Shown: positions 12,256 to 22,734, numbered from the stretch's first letter. The stretch is 64,000 bases of DNA from Astragalus membranaceus (GCA_039519185.1 CM076851.1:35261799-35325798); one strand, 5' to 3'. Notes: a model not told the origin generated them from the sequence alone. Translations and numbers: made by a program.

Positions 12256-12932
12256 AAGGGGTACATGTGTAGCTGCTTAAGTACTTCAAGGAATTTGCCA
12301 AATTGTTTTTCTTCATGTGCCTTCTTCAATCTTTGTGGATAAGGTGGAGAAGGTTATTCTATAACTAACCTTGGTGGTGGTACATAAGCAGCTTCTGATG
12401 CTCCAGCTTTGGATGCTCCTGCATTTGTTGCTCCTGCATCAGTTGTATTTTTTTCTTTTCTATTTTTTTCATTTTTGTCATTTTCTTCCTTCTCTACACC
12501 TTCTCTTTTATATGGTTGAGAGATCTTTTCCACTCCTCAAAGAAATGGCTTTTACATGCTCCTTCCCTTGTTTTTGTGAGGTTGAGGCTTCTGTGGTGGA
12601 TGGTAGTGAACCATTTGGCCTCTGGTATAATGTTGTAGCTAGTTACCCCACTTGATTCTCCAAGTTCTTAAGTGAGGCATCATGAGCTTGCCTTGCGGTT
12701 CTAGTTTCACTGATGAAAGCATCAGTCTCATATATGCTTTAAACATTGATTCCAAGGAATTATCATTTGCTGGTGTAGGAGTTCTTTGGTAATTTTGAGA
12801 GTGAAATCCAGGTGGAGTTGATGGTGCTGCAGCATTGGATGCTGGAGCATTGTTATTACTCCACTTGAAATTGGGGTGATTTCTCCAGCCTGGGTTATAG
12901 GTGTTGGAGTAAGGATAGTTCTTTTTTTTGTA
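12256..12932 (-). other. Decayed gag-protease linker
   Basis: No continuous frame between the gag zinc knuckle and the protease. Short minus-strand pieces (for example 12728-13003) retain proline/alanine-rich linker-like sequence with several GATGCTCCAGC motif copies (12398-12440, 12826-12855). It appears to be coding sequence broken by indels. Confidence 0.5.
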
Positions 12933-14096
12933 TCACACATAGTTAACAGAAATAGGGTTGCTTGGACATTCTTCATACAAGTGTCCACCTCCACAGTATA
13001 CACAATTAGTTGTTCCTGGAGGGGCTTGTTCTATTGCAGCAGCAGTGGGTTCTGTCATTGCTCCGGCAATGGATGCTGGGGCAGTGGTAGAATTTAGATT
13101 TTTGATCATGTTGGCGAGAGATGCCACTTGAGCTAATAGAGCTGATATTTCATTGAGTTCATGAACCCCAGTTGTCTTATTTTGAGCATTGACCCTTTCT
13201 GTGGGCCAACTGTAGCTGTTGGTTGCAATTTTTTCTATCAACTCACATGCTTCATTATATGATGAATTTAGTAATACTCCTCTAGATGAAGCATCCAACA
13301 TGAGTCCGGTTTGGGGCTCCAAACCATTATAGAATGTTTCCATTTGTATTATGACATGTATACCATGATGAGGACATTTTCTTAAAATTTCTTTCCATCT
13401 TTCCCATGCTTCAAACAATGATTCTCCTTCTTTTTGTCTAAAAGAAGTTATGTCATTTCTCATCCTGGTATTTTTAATTGGTGGAAAATATTTTGCTAGA
13501 AATGTTTTAGCTAGTTCATTCCACTCAGTGATAGAATTAGGCTCTAGGGAATTTAACCAAGCCTTGGCTTTATCTTTGAGGGAATATGGAAAAAGTTTTG
13601 GTCTAAAAGCATTTTCTGAAACACCAGGGATGATGAAATTGCTACATATTTCTAAACATTGTCTTAGATGCATATGAGGATCCTCATTAGGAGAACCACT
13701 AAATTGACCCGCTGTTTGAAGCATTTGAAACATCATGGGTTTGAACTCAAAATGAGTTGCATTAATTTGAGGTCTGACTATGCTGGTTTGCATGTTTTGC
13801 TGATCAAACACAGCATAGTCCCTCATTGGTCTGTCCCTGTCATTTATCATACCTATAGGTCCCATGTTGATGAATTGGTTTCTGTAATCATTCTCAGGAC
13901 CAGAGTGTGAGCCATGAGCAGAACCTCTGCCTCTTCCAGTGCCTTTACCTGTGCCATGATTAGAATCTTCACCTACTCCTGGTTCAGACATTGTTTGTCT
14001 AGCTCTGCCTCTTTGTCTTTGAAGTCTGCGCAACCTTCTAAATCTCCTCGCTATCTCAGGATCCAACTGAAATTCTGGTGTGTTGGACCTGGGCAT
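12933..14096 (-). CDS. Retrotransposon Gag (Athila/Cyclops type), open frame of 387 aa
   Basis: Structural capsid protein. N-terminal basic Arg-rich region (RRFRRLRRLQRQRG, residues 14-27), then the plant retrotransposon gag domain with FKPMMFQMLQ, FPYSLKDKAKAWLNSL and ESLFEAWERWKEILRKCPHHGI (about residues 120-250). A CCHC zinc knuckle (CVYCGGGHLYEEC) lies near residue 370. ATG at 14094-14096 is about 150 bp downstream of the LTR. The frame is open but runs out soon after the zinc knuckle, where pol is broken. Residues ASIAGAMTEPTAAA upstream of the knuckle come from the interspersed motif. Confidence 0.85.
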   Translation of the reverse strand: MPRSNTPEFQLDPEIARRFRRLRRLQRQRGRARQTMSEPGVGEDSNHGTGKGTGRGRGSAHGSHSGPENDYRNQFINMGPIGMINDRDRPMRDYAVFDQQNMQTSIVRPQINATHFEFKPMMFQMLQTAGQFSGSPNEDPHMHLRQCLEICSNFIIPGVSENAFRPKLFPYSLKDKAKAWLNSLEPNSITEWNELAKTFLAKYFPPIKNTRMRNDITSFRQKEGESLFEAWERWKEILRKCPHHGIHVIIQMETFYNGLEPQTGLMLDASSRGVLLNSSYNEACELIEKIATNSYSWPTERVNAQNKTTGVHELNEISALLAQVASLANMIKNLNSTTAPASIAGAMTEPTAAAIEQAPPGTTNCVYCGGGHLYEECPSNPISVNYV

Positions 14097-14222
14097 ATGC
14101 TATAGCAACTATTGTTGGGGCAATTATTGTTGGAGCAATGATTGCTGAAGCACAAGAAACAAACACCAAAGTAAAATTATCACTAATTTATACTAAGTTA
14201 AACAATAAAAAACTAATGGTAA

Positions 14223-14240
14223 TCCCCGGCAATGGCACCA
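14223..14240 (-). other. Primer-binding site of the Cyclops/Athila-like element
   Basis: The minus strand reads TGGTGCCATTGCCGGGGA, six bases from the 5' LTR edge at 14247. It resembles the TGGCGCCGTTGCCGGGGA site usual in Athila elements with two transition differences. The tRNA identity (Asp- or Glu-type in the literature as I recall it) cannot be decided here. Confidence 0.75.
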
Positions 14241-14246
14241 AAAACT

Positions 14247-17200
14247 TGTTGTGAGAAAAGGGGTGCAAATATACACAGTCTTTAACAAGTAATACAATGA
14301 TAATTAGAGATCGTACCCACATGGATTGAATTAATTTTTTAGAGTTTAAAATGGCAGCAATACTAGTGAGAAATAGAAATCAAGAATAAAATAAAAGATG
14401 AGTGTAGCGACCGAAAAATTCGGGTGAGGATTCCTCGAAGGTTCAAAAATAAAGCCGCCACCAAAGTTTAGTTTAAGGGCAAATATTGGAAAATCCCTTT
14501 TGGAATGGATAAGGGTCCTTGAGACCAGATTTGGGTTCAGGAGTCGATTATGCGTGGGGAATGTATTAGCACCCCACGACATCCTTCATAAGGAAGGTTA
14601 CCTGCTAACTAGTTGTAGGAAAGAATATTAATTTTGAAAATATTTATTTTTACCCTTTTATTGTGAATTAAAAAGAAAGAAGAAAATTGATATTTTATTT
14701 AAGAAAATGATTATTTAGGAAAAGACTAAAAAGGTTTTTTATTAGTGCAATTGACAGAGGTCGGCCGCCCTCTACTCCTACGTATCTCTTGGTAGAGAAT
14801 CAAATCACATGTAGTTCTTGGTAGAAAGCTTTGTTTGTTGGTGTATTTTATTTAGGGATTTTAGGACTCATGAGTGATCAGTTCATTTGTCCTAAAACGA
14901 TGACTAACCCGTCTGTACAGTCGGCTTAGTCCCCTATTTTCTAAAAATGCAGTTTTTGGAGTTTGGAAAATAGTTTGATGTGTGTTTGTTTGATTTTATT
15001 GGAATATGGATTTTAGGACTCTTGAGCTGTACGGCTCATTCATCCTAGAACGCTGACTAACCCGACTGTACAGTCGACTTAATCCCCTATTTATGTTTCT
15101 GAAAATGAAATATTTATTTATTTGTTTTTATTGGTTTTTTGATAAAAGAGATTACTTTTTGAAAAAGAAATAAATAAAAACGAAAGGAGGGTGCAAAAGT
15201 AAAATGGGGTGCCAATTACAGGAGGGCTGTATTTAGAAGAAAAAGGGGGTGCAGAAAGCAAGCCCACTTCGTTTTAGTGGTGAGCAGGCTTGCGAAATTG
15301 TGGGCTTTTATGGGGAGTGGTAGTAATGAAACATAGGGGTGTAAGTAAAAATCCGAAAAATTCTCTAAAAAAACAATTAAAAGGGAGAGGGTATAAAAGT
15401 GAAAACAAGGTTTCAAAACCCTGATTCTTTCTCTTCATCCACAGCGCCGCAGCTGTGAAATTTTAGGAAGAGAGAGATTTGCGGAGGGCGAGATTTGCGG
15501 AGAGGGAGAGAGAGAGAAGAGCGCTTCGTGGAGAGGGAGAGAGAGTGAGGAATGAGGTCCGTTAGCTGACAGCGGTGGAGGTGTGAACGACGGCGGTGAT
15601 GATGAACCGACGGTGAGAGGAACGAAAGGGGGAGAGATGGCGCGCCGTTTCCGGTAACGGTGGTGGACGCAGTGGCTCTGACGACGAGAGAAAGGAAACG
15701 GAACTGAGAGAGGGGCAGAGTTATGGTGAGAGAGAGAGCTTCGTGACGGCTCCGGTGAGAGGAGGCGGACGTCCAAGGCAGCGTTCGCGACAACGAACGG
15801 GTTCAGCGGTGATGGCTACGGTGGGAGGGAAGGACCAAAGGAAGATGACGGCGTAGTGGTCTACGGGTAGTTCACGGTGGCGACGACGGCGCGTTTTGGG
15901 GAGACGACCACCGTCTACGGTGGTCGGGATTGATAGGTACGATTCTGATTTATCTTCCCATTTTTATTCTGTTGTTCTTTATTTCTCTTTTTTTTTGTCT
16001 AATTTTTCCTAGACCCTAAATCCTAATGTTAAACTGAAAACTTAATTCTACTTAGTTCTGTACATAGATTTGTTCTGAAAACTTAAGAGGCTAATCCTGA
16101 ACCCTAATTTTATTTGTTCTGTACATTGATTCAATATATGTTCTTACTTTGTTCTAATTTTTTTTACTAATTCTACTCTAATTCTACTGTACAATGATTC
16201 TAAATTCTACTTAGTTTTCAAAACCCTTCTAATATTACATTTCGGATTTCTAAATCATTCTAGTAAATAAAAAAAAAGCGTATAAGAGTAAAAAGCAATC
16301 CAAACCTGGTCTCCTGGATGAAAACTGATTTCTTATTGTTGCTGAATGCTGCCTATTGCTACTGCTGTTCCTCTGCTTTGACTGCTTCTGTTTCTGAACT
16401 TCGTATTTTTGCGACTAGGGTTTCAGCGTGAAATCCTAATCATTTTTTTTGTGTTTACTCTGAATTTTCGTGTTTGATTTTGCCTATTTTGTATCCGTTT
16501 TTTCTCTGTCTTTTGGGTCGGAATTGTGCTGATTTTTATAGGTGTCAAACGTAATCCAAAAAATTATGACTAACGATTTCGTTTCAGTTTCAGGTATCGG
16601 GCTTATTGAGAAGCCTCGGAGAGCAAGAACAAGCCCAGAGAGCGGCTGATCTTTTTTGTATTTTCGTTTTCTACTTTTTTGGATTATTTTGTATTTTTGT
16701 ATTTTTAGATTTTTTGGGACTATTGTAAATTAAATGTTAATTAATTTTATCATATTTTGGGATGTGGTAATATTATTTTTGTAAATCAGATTTTATGTTT
16801 TATTTTTTTATGGCTTTTGACAAAAATGAATGAAGCGGGACCAAAAAGGCTAAACGGGCCCAATACTCAACAAACACTAAAATTAGGTCTGAATGCTAAG
16901 AAAGACCCAATTACGCGAGCATAGGTCCAATTAGACAAAAAGGCATCTCGGCCCGATTGAAAAAAGCTACTAAGCGTTTGCCCAAATTAAAACGAGAGCC
17001 CGAAAACTTTTCTCGTAGTAATGTCTATGACACGCGGACTAAATTAAAATGGTTGCGAAAAAACGATCGGACAAAATTGGGGTATAGCAATGAGTAGTGT
17101 GTGTGAAAACAGAATTTAGGATAAGCAAGATAGAAGTAGCTAGATTGTAAATAAATTGAGAGAAATAGTTGGTATGCTCTTCACTAGGTAAATCACTTTT

Positions 17201-18481
17201 TTATAGCATTATGTTATATATGATGCTGGAGCAATCATTGTTGTGGCAATTGATGCACCTGCAATGGATGCTGTAACAATTGATGTGTGCTTTTCAGCAA
17301 CTAACGTCAACGTTTCATTACAAGTCATATGTCTAAGCTCTAAATAAGTTCACCCTTGTATATTAAGATCCTACAGTATCATCCTATGGACTATGCTATC
17401 CTATGTCTAGGTTTTAGCATGGAATTAACAAAGTTTCCTTTTTTATTAAAACACTTATCCATATTAGTTTTTGAGTTCAAATCATAAACCATGTCTGTAT
17501 TCATGACCCTACTTATTCTAAGTGATCAGCCTCAAAATAAAGTTTGAAAGAATTATAGCGCAAGAACTAAATTGCAAGTATCAATATAACATAATAACTA
17601 TTCAAAAATTCATTACAAAGTTAAGGCATCCCAACTAAATATATTTAGTTCATGCTTGACATGACTAAGCACATATAAACATAAAGATTCATATTCATAT
17701 GATTGAAAATACAAACGAAATGAGATAAGATAGAAATTACACAAATGGAGTTCATTTGCATATTCTGCTTAGCAATGCTGGAGCAATGAAACAGCAATAC
17801 AAGATGGTGTAAAAGTAGAGAGAGAAGTTATCAATTTCTTTCTCTCATTCGAACCAAAATATTATATCCAAGACTACTTCCTAAAATTTGAGATGATTTC
17901 CAATGATGAGGAGGAGATGTATTTATAGGCTTCTTGGAGTGGAGTTGTCTTGAGCACCAAGGTTACTTTGAGATGAAGTTAGGTTTTCCTCTTTTAAATT
18001 TATCTCAAAAGCTTCCATGTGATCATATCATGTAAAAAAGAAGAGGTCCATTGATGAGAGGACAAGTGTCCCTTAGAAGGGCGACTCTTGTGAGCTATGG
18101 AGTCTATGGTAGGCGCCGAACTCTCCCACTTGGCCATTTGCCTTACTTTTGACGCATCATGACGTCATCACCAGGATGCTGGGGCATTCTGTGTTTGTGA
18201 AGATTGCTGGCGCAATTGATGCTGGTCGCAATGCTGGGGCAATGCCTCTGCTTCTATTGCTGGTGCATCTATTGCTGGGGCAATGATTGCTGCAGCAATT
18301 GAACAAACACATAAAATACCACAAATCATATAAAATAGTCATGAAGTGTGCTTAAACATTTCTTAACTCAAAAAGTTGTATTTCTTTTGTATTTCTTTAT
18401 TTAACAAAACATTATTACTGAGATTCTCACAATTATTTAGATTTGAAAGCGTAAATAACTCTATATAAAATAGAGTTATCA
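14247..18481 (-). repeat. 5' LTR of the Cyclops/Athila-like element, split by a solo LTR
   Basis: Two segments (14247-14402 and 17090-18481) together equal the left LTR in length and order. The join duplicates ATGAG. Motif copies at 17220-17285, 17773-17800 and 18178-18300 correspond to those of the left LTR, so they existed before or during the last transposition. Confidence 0.9.
14403..17089 (-). mobile_element. Solo LTR of an Ogre-like Ty3/gypsy element
   Basis: 2687 bp bounded by TGTAGCGACC and GGTATAGCA, flanked by perfect 5-bp target duplications ATGAG (14398-14402 and 17090-17094). Read on the minus strand it begins TGCTATACCCCAATTTTGTC, like the LTR at 25774, and has the shared GGTGGCGGCT segment near its end. 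No internal region remains, so it arose by LTR-LTR recombination. It contains a ~140-bp imperfect tandem duplication (about 14860-15085) and a GAGA-rich tract (15480-15550). Frames at 15216-15793 are low-complexity and not genes. Confidence 0.88.
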
Positions 18482-18900
18482 CCAAACCCACACCCCCTTT
18501 ATCCACATACCACAGGAACTAACAGAAGCATTAGGATTTGTTACCACCAAAAAGAGCCAAGGAATTCTAACCCTAAGAGGTGAATCACCCAACCAAACAT
18601 CATGCCAAAAAGGGAAGACTTTCCACCCCCCACATTCATCCTAGAGTTATCTGAGCTCCAGCTGGTGGAAAAAGATCGAAGAACAAATGGTCTGACTGTA
18701 CATAGAAGAGAGGACTTGCATCCATAAGGCAACCCCTCCAGAGAGAAGCCAACATCGCCATCGCTCTTCAGCTTACAAATATCTGAACACTTCACTCATG
18801 GGATTTTTCTCACCCTGGAAGATCCCCGCAAAAGAACTCCCTTTGTAGCTGAAGAACTTCCTTCCACACTTTCACTAGCACTCTCACTAGCTGAATAACT
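18482..18900 (-). pseudogene. LINE proximal half (linker after RT), interrupted by the Cyclops-like element
   Basis: The minus strand reads a decayed LINE ORF2 segment: FPFWHDVWLGDSPLRVRIPWLF, a very typical plant LINE motif, at about 18560-18650. It joins the 2391-2939 segment when the element is ignored. Stops and frame changes occur throughout. The upstream limit is uncertain; homology fades beyond about 18800. Confidence 0.65.
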
Positions 18901-19244
18901 TCCTTCCACAATCACACATTTTGTGTAAAAACTTCAAAAAAAAAAGTTAGTTTTTTTGTCCTTAGTACAAACGGTCAAGAGATTATAGAATCAGAAAACA
19001 CTTCAGTCGCACGCAGTTCTAGGAGACCTAACGTCACTCGCTCTTTTCGCTATTTCTCTCCTTTTCAGTCACTATGAGGTAGATTGTAGAGGTAGCTCCA
19101 CCCCGTAATAATTTTTTAAGTCTGGATGTCCCAACTTTTATGTTATCTTAAAAGAGTTCTTTTTCTAATTTGCTTAAATATATTTTTTGTAACAATAAAT
19201 AGGATTTTATTTGAATTTAGTTTGTAAAAAAACATTTGTCAATA
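18901..19244. other. Intergenic sequence without recognised gene
   Basis: AT-rich. Contains a ~22-bp match (19027-19048) to the NRPB9 leader (2099-2120), described under findings. Nothing else recognised. Confidence 0.5.
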
Positions 19245-19258
19245 ACTCTAAATAGGAT

Positions 19259-19348
19259 TTAACACTGTTTCATTCTCAGTGGATTCGAACCCAGGACATT
19301 GGTTAAGCTGGAAGAGACTCCTACCATCTCATCCAAATGCTATTGGGT
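19259..19348 (-). mobile_element. Short SINE with perfect 14-bp target duplication
   Basis: Flanked by ACTCTAAATAGGAT at 19245-19258 and 19349-19362. On the minus strand it holds an RNA polymerase III B box, GGTTCGAATCC, and an A-box-like GGATGAGATGGTAGG upstream. About 90 bp, so truncated or a minimal tRNA-derived SINE. Confidence 0.75.
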
Positions 19349-19479
19349 ACTCTAAATAGGATCTGATTTTATAGAAGACTTTTTTTTATGATGAATACAT
19401 ACTTTTAGGTTTTTTTTATAAATATATAATGAAGGTTATTTTATAACGCCAAGCTTTTCTAACGTTCCGGTTTTTGTCG

Positions 19480-19640
19480 GTCTCGACAAAATAACAAATA
19501 ATCAACACATACGCATGCACACACCCAATCATATAGTCACACTCGGATTCAAACTCAGGAACCGGCGTGAGGCGTCACTATGTCGCTGCAATTACAAACA
19601 ACCAGCAGTGGGGGCTTTTTAACGCTCCAAGGTCGACTTT
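19480..19640 (-). repeat. SINE-like repeat, copy 1
   Basis: The minus strand reads GACATAGTGACG... then GAGTTTGAATCCGAGTGTGA, a B-box-like core. A diverged copy with the same order of blocks is at 58090-58240. Ends and target duplication are not clear here. Confidence 0.5.
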
Positions 19641-19659
19641 CTAAAACCCTATTATAATC

Positions 19660-20119
19660 AACTAGGTGTTTTGTTAGCTCAATGTAGAGGGCTCTTCTTT
19701 CTTTGCATATGCCAATTATGAAGTGGCATTTGTAAAGAGGCGAACAAATAAGGTTGATAATTACTTATAAGCAATGACATCCATATTAGAGTCTAGCCCC
19801 AACTACTATGTAATACTTTTTGGATCATTTTATTGTTGATGAAATGAAGTAATTTCACTTTTTTTAATAAAAAAAAACTTGATGATCTTCAATTCCGTAG
19901 CAATATTTTTCAGTGCAGTTTGATAATCTATCGTACGTGCTATATATTGTATTTGCATCTCTGATTGCAAAACCTAACTACTTTTTTTCCTCTTTGGGTT
20001 TTTTTCATTGGGTTTTGGCACCGGAGGTTTTAATGAGGCCCATTGTATTGTAACGATTGGAATACCCATTGTACTCCCTTTATTTTAATTTAATATATTA
20101 CTTTGCCTTTAAAAAAAAA
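19660..20119 (+). pseudogene. LINE 3' end with RNase H-like (RVT_3) remnant and A tail
   Basis: Plus-strand frame near 19710-19800 reads NYEVAFVKRRTNKVDNYL followed by ILESSPNYY, matching the end of the RNase H domain carried at the C-terminus of many plant LINEs. Downstream comes the GGGTTTTGGCACCGGAGG...GAGGCCC 3' trailer, resembling the tail of the LINE at 29380-29440, and the segment ends in CCTTTAAAAAAAAAG (20105-20120). It may be two fused LINE tails. Stops show it is inactive. Confidence 0.6.
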
Positions 20120-20176
20120 GCTACTTAATGAAGAAAGAGGCCGAAGATACACGAAATATTACATTAGAAAATGATA

Positions 20177-20301
20177 GTCCCAGGAAGGTAACTCAGTTGG
20201 CGAGCTAAGTGACATGAAGGAATTGCAAGAAGGAGGTCCAGGGTTCAAACCCCGGAAACTAACATTCCCCCACACCCACTAACATTTGCCTATCGAAAAA
20301 A
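20177..20301 (+). mobile_element. tRNA-derived SINE with perfect 16-bp target duplication
   Basis: 125-bp unit flanked by ACATTAGAAAATGATA at 20161-20176 and 20302-20317 (identical). A-box region GTAACTCAGTTGGCGAG and B box GGTTCAAACCC are spaced as in Pol III promoters. A short A-rich 3' end (CGAAAAAA) precedes the duplication. The perfect duplication indicates a fairly recent insertion. Confidence 0.9.
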
Positions 20302-20457
20302 ACATTAGAAAATGATAAAAACTTAGCTACCAAAGGAGAAGTTTCAAGCTAAATTTTTATTAATTAATAACTAATAATAGGAGCTAGGGTTACATGACTA
20401 AATTGTCCTCACGGACCTCACCCCATCTATAGTTTTTTGTCTCACAAATTACATGAC

Positions 20458-21165
20458 TTAATCTGAATCATGGAGCTCTTTGTAATTATTATCCCCATTG
20501 TTGTAAATCCTCGCCCTAGGAACAACATTTCTGAAATGAAAGAGCGAATTAGTAGCACTCTCCATCTCACTTTCCATCTTTCCCCTTATTTTTGAAATAA
20601 CTTGTTTAGTATAATCCAACGTAAGCTTCAAAGGACCTTCAATCTCAACACTAAACCTATCTCCCATCTCTCTTATTCTCACTTTAACACTAAAAACCAA
20701 ATCATCATCAACAACAAAAGCATGTGTAGCCTTCACAACATCCTCTTTCTTTTCCAAAGTAAAACAACCTCCACAACCAGTTTCACTACAAACATAACAA
20801 ACAAGTTCTGTATCTGGCAAAGGTGGCACGTTATAATGTTCCTTAAAAGAATCATATGAACCTGAAAGTTTGGTATTCATGTTACATAAAATACCGTACC
20901 TTTGGTTTCTTATAATACGGAGGTTTAAATTTGCTGTAGCACCTTTACCGTTAGTTTCGGTGAGGTCGATGTTAACAACATTAATACGAGTTTGGGATCC
21001 TGTGTTTGTTATTGTTAAGGAAAGGTGTCTTTTACCTAGTGTGTATGTGATGAACCTTTTAGTGGAGAAAATACCTGTTTTGTTGTTGGTGGTATTTTGT
21101 GAGTCGTTGATTTCTAATGGAGGACGCCTATGGTTAAGCTTGATAACACTCTTATTCCCTTGCAT
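20458..21165 (-). CDS. Hypothetical protein, 235 aa, intronless
   Basis: Complete single-exon ORF with ATG at 21165 and TGA near 20458, and a TATA box about 105 bp upstream. I do not recognise the family. Residues 40-100 alternate hydrophobic and polar positions (LSLTITNTGSQTRINVVNIDLTET), suggesting beta strands. A cysteine cluster CYVCSETGCGGC lies near residue 125. A second beta-rich segment (FSVKVRIREMGDRFSVEIEGPLKLTLD) follows, then a C-terminal helix (KIRGKMESEMESATNSLFHF). No signal peptide or membrane span. It sits alone among transposon debris. Open frame, composition and TATA box favour a real gene over chance; function unknown. Confidence 0.7.
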   Translation of the reverse strand: MQGNKSVIKLNHRRPPLEINDSQNTTNNKTGIFSTKRFITYTLGKRHLSLTITNTGSQTRINVVNIDLTETNGKGATANLNLRIIRNQRYGILCNMNTKLSGSYDSFKEHYNVPPLPDTELVCYVCSETGCGGCFTLEKKEDVVKATHAFVVDDDLVFSVKVRIREMGDRFSVEIEGPLKLTLDYTKQVISKIRGKMESEMESATNSLFHFRNVVPRARIYNNGDNNYKELHDSD

Positions 21166-21266
21166 GGTTTTTTGCTCAAATTAACGAACGATTCCTCTGT
21201 GGTTGTGTGTTTATGGGAAGGGAAATAAATGCTTGCTCGCAACTAATAGTGGCATTTGGCGTGATC

Positions 21267-21275
21267 ATTTATAGG
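21267..21275 (-). promoter_or_regulatory. TATA box of the 235-aa gene
   Basis: The minus strand reads CCTATAAATG, about 105 bp upstream of the ATG at 21165, which predicts a start near 21240 and a leader of about 75 nt. Confidence 0.6.
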
Positions 21276-21879
21276 GGAAAGGGAAACTACGTATGTAGAT
21301 TCTTTGCGTAGAAAGAAAGCATCGATCACACGTGGATACAATATCTAATATATGGAGTAGTGTTAAATTTATTGAGGGAGAGTTTTGTCGCCTATTTTGA
21401 TCCTATCCAACTCGAGGGATTAGTCTATGCAGTTGTGCACATACCTGAACCAAAAAAAAAGAATATCTGATATAGCTCTAGATTTTTTTAAAATGTTCCT
21501 CTAACTCAAAGTGGAACACGAGATAAAAGCAATTTTTCTTTAATTTTCTTGAATTATCTGATACAGGAAAAAGATCTTTGTTGAAGAAAAGCGCGAATAT
21601 CAAATATTAATACCGTTCTATAATGTTCTCATGATAACATAGAATTTTTCATAAAAAAAATCATGATAACATAGAATAGATATGGTCCTTTATATGGTAC
21701 TTTTGGACGGGTAAATATTCTTTCTTATCAACAAAATGTTGGGTATCAACTATCAAGTGCTAGTAAAAGATCTCACATTACATGAAAATAGAGTATTGAG
21801 TAATATATAAAGAGTGGTGTTTTTTTTTTTTACAACCAAAGTTTACAACTACCTATACCGATAAAAATACATGCAACTT

Positions 21880-21993
21880 TTTTTTTGTTACCATGTCATT
21901 GGTGCGTAGTTTTCACCGACTTTGCCGGTGACTAATTTACGCCAAATCTTGAGGTGGGATCCAATTCGAGTTACCACTTGGACCAACCATTGT
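21880..21993 (-). mobile_element. SINE in minus orientation with near-perfect target duplication
   Basis: Flanked by GATAAAAATACATGCAACTT (21860-21879) and GATAAAATACATGCAACTTT (about 21994-22013), differing by one A. A poly(T) run at the left edge is the A tail of the minus-strand copy. The head reads GGTCCAAGTGGTAACTCGA, an A-box-like start seen in legume SINEs. The B box is degenerate. Confidence 0.75.
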
Positions 21994-22119
21994 TGATAAA
22001 ATACATGCAACTTTAGTTTAGTGTGTCTCTTTAACTCACCAGATAGAAAAAATTAATAAAAGAAACAAAACCGTATACGAATGGCATACGAATACAATGT
22101 AGGAGTAAGAATTAGTTGT

Positions 22120-22123
<4 letters not shown>

Positions 22124-22175
<52 letters not shown>

Positions 22176-22177
22176 GA

Positions 22178-22222
<45 letters not shown>
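22124..22222. repeat. Compound (CT)n-(AT)n microsatellite
   Basis: CT repeats from 22124 with one GAT interruption, changing to AT repeats at about 22194-22222. The overlapping frame of Arg-Glu repeats is spurious. Confidence 0.97.
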
Positions 22223-22226
<4 letters not shown>

Positions 22227-22244
22227 GCCAATTAAAACTCACAC

Positions 22245-22730
22245 ACTTAATGTCTTAAGGTTATTTAGAGATCTTCATAATGTTTTAAGCTTCCCTCGTG
22301 ACCCAACACAAATGAATATGAATATAAAAGTGATGGGGCCATACACCTTAATGCTTTAAGGTTTTTGTTGAAAGATGTGGTGCTCAATCAATTATAAGTT
22401 TGCTATTGGCTAAATGTGGAGATCTTCCTTGTGTTTTAGGTTCCATCACAAAATAATATGAATATATGTGAAGGGACTATACACCTTATGTTTTAGGCTT
22501 TGTTTGGGAGTTAAGAGGAGAGGGGAGGGTTTTATGGGAGAAGAGGAGAGCGAAAGTCTAAGAAATTTTTCACCTTATTTGAGTAATTTAGTAAAAAAGT
22601 GAAAGAAAATGTTAATGAATAATAAAATTTTTATTTTAAGAATATTATATAAGTATGGAAGGGATTTGAAAAGTTCTCCTCCAATAATTTTTTTTGAGTT
22701 CCCCCATAATTTCTATTGAAACGGAGAAAC
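22245..22730. other. Non-genic, imperfect direct duplication
   Basis: Two diverged copies of a unit with TTAAGG, GAGATCTTC, GTTTTA, ATGAATATGAATATA and CCATACACCTTA occur at about 22250-22355 and 22355-22490. A purine-rich stretch follows (22505-22560). No gene recognised. Confidence 0.4.
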
Positions 22731-22734
22731 TGAA

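Larger units (their letters stand above)
2940..18481 (-). mobile_element. Cyclops/Athila-like Ty3/gypsy LTR retrotransposon with nested solo LTR
   Basis: Long LTR element on the minus strand. It has two LTRs (2940-4491 and 14247-18481), a polypurine tract beside the left LTR, a primer-binding site beside the right LTR, and gag, protease, RT/RNase H, integrase and an extra 3' ORF in that order. Removing the 2.69-kb nested insertion leaves about 12.85 kb with 1.55-kb LTRs, close to what is known of pea Cyclops. Both LTRs start TG and end CA read on either strand. Target duplication is CCAGA (2935-2939) against CCAAA (18482-18486), one mismatch, and the interrupted LINE continues across the site. 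All coding regions carry stops or frame breaks, so this copy is not autonomous. It inserted into an already existing LINE. Confidence 0.9.

Noticed and set aside
15216..15793. Two overlapping minus frames of 113-126 aa, Ser/Arg/Pro-rich
   Set aside because: Inside the solo LTR, over a GAGAGA-rich leader-like tract; low-complexity translation only.
20177..20301. Possible tRNA gene from matching A and B boxes
   Set aside because: No cloverleaf or acceptor stem; target duplications and an A-rich tail make it a SINE.
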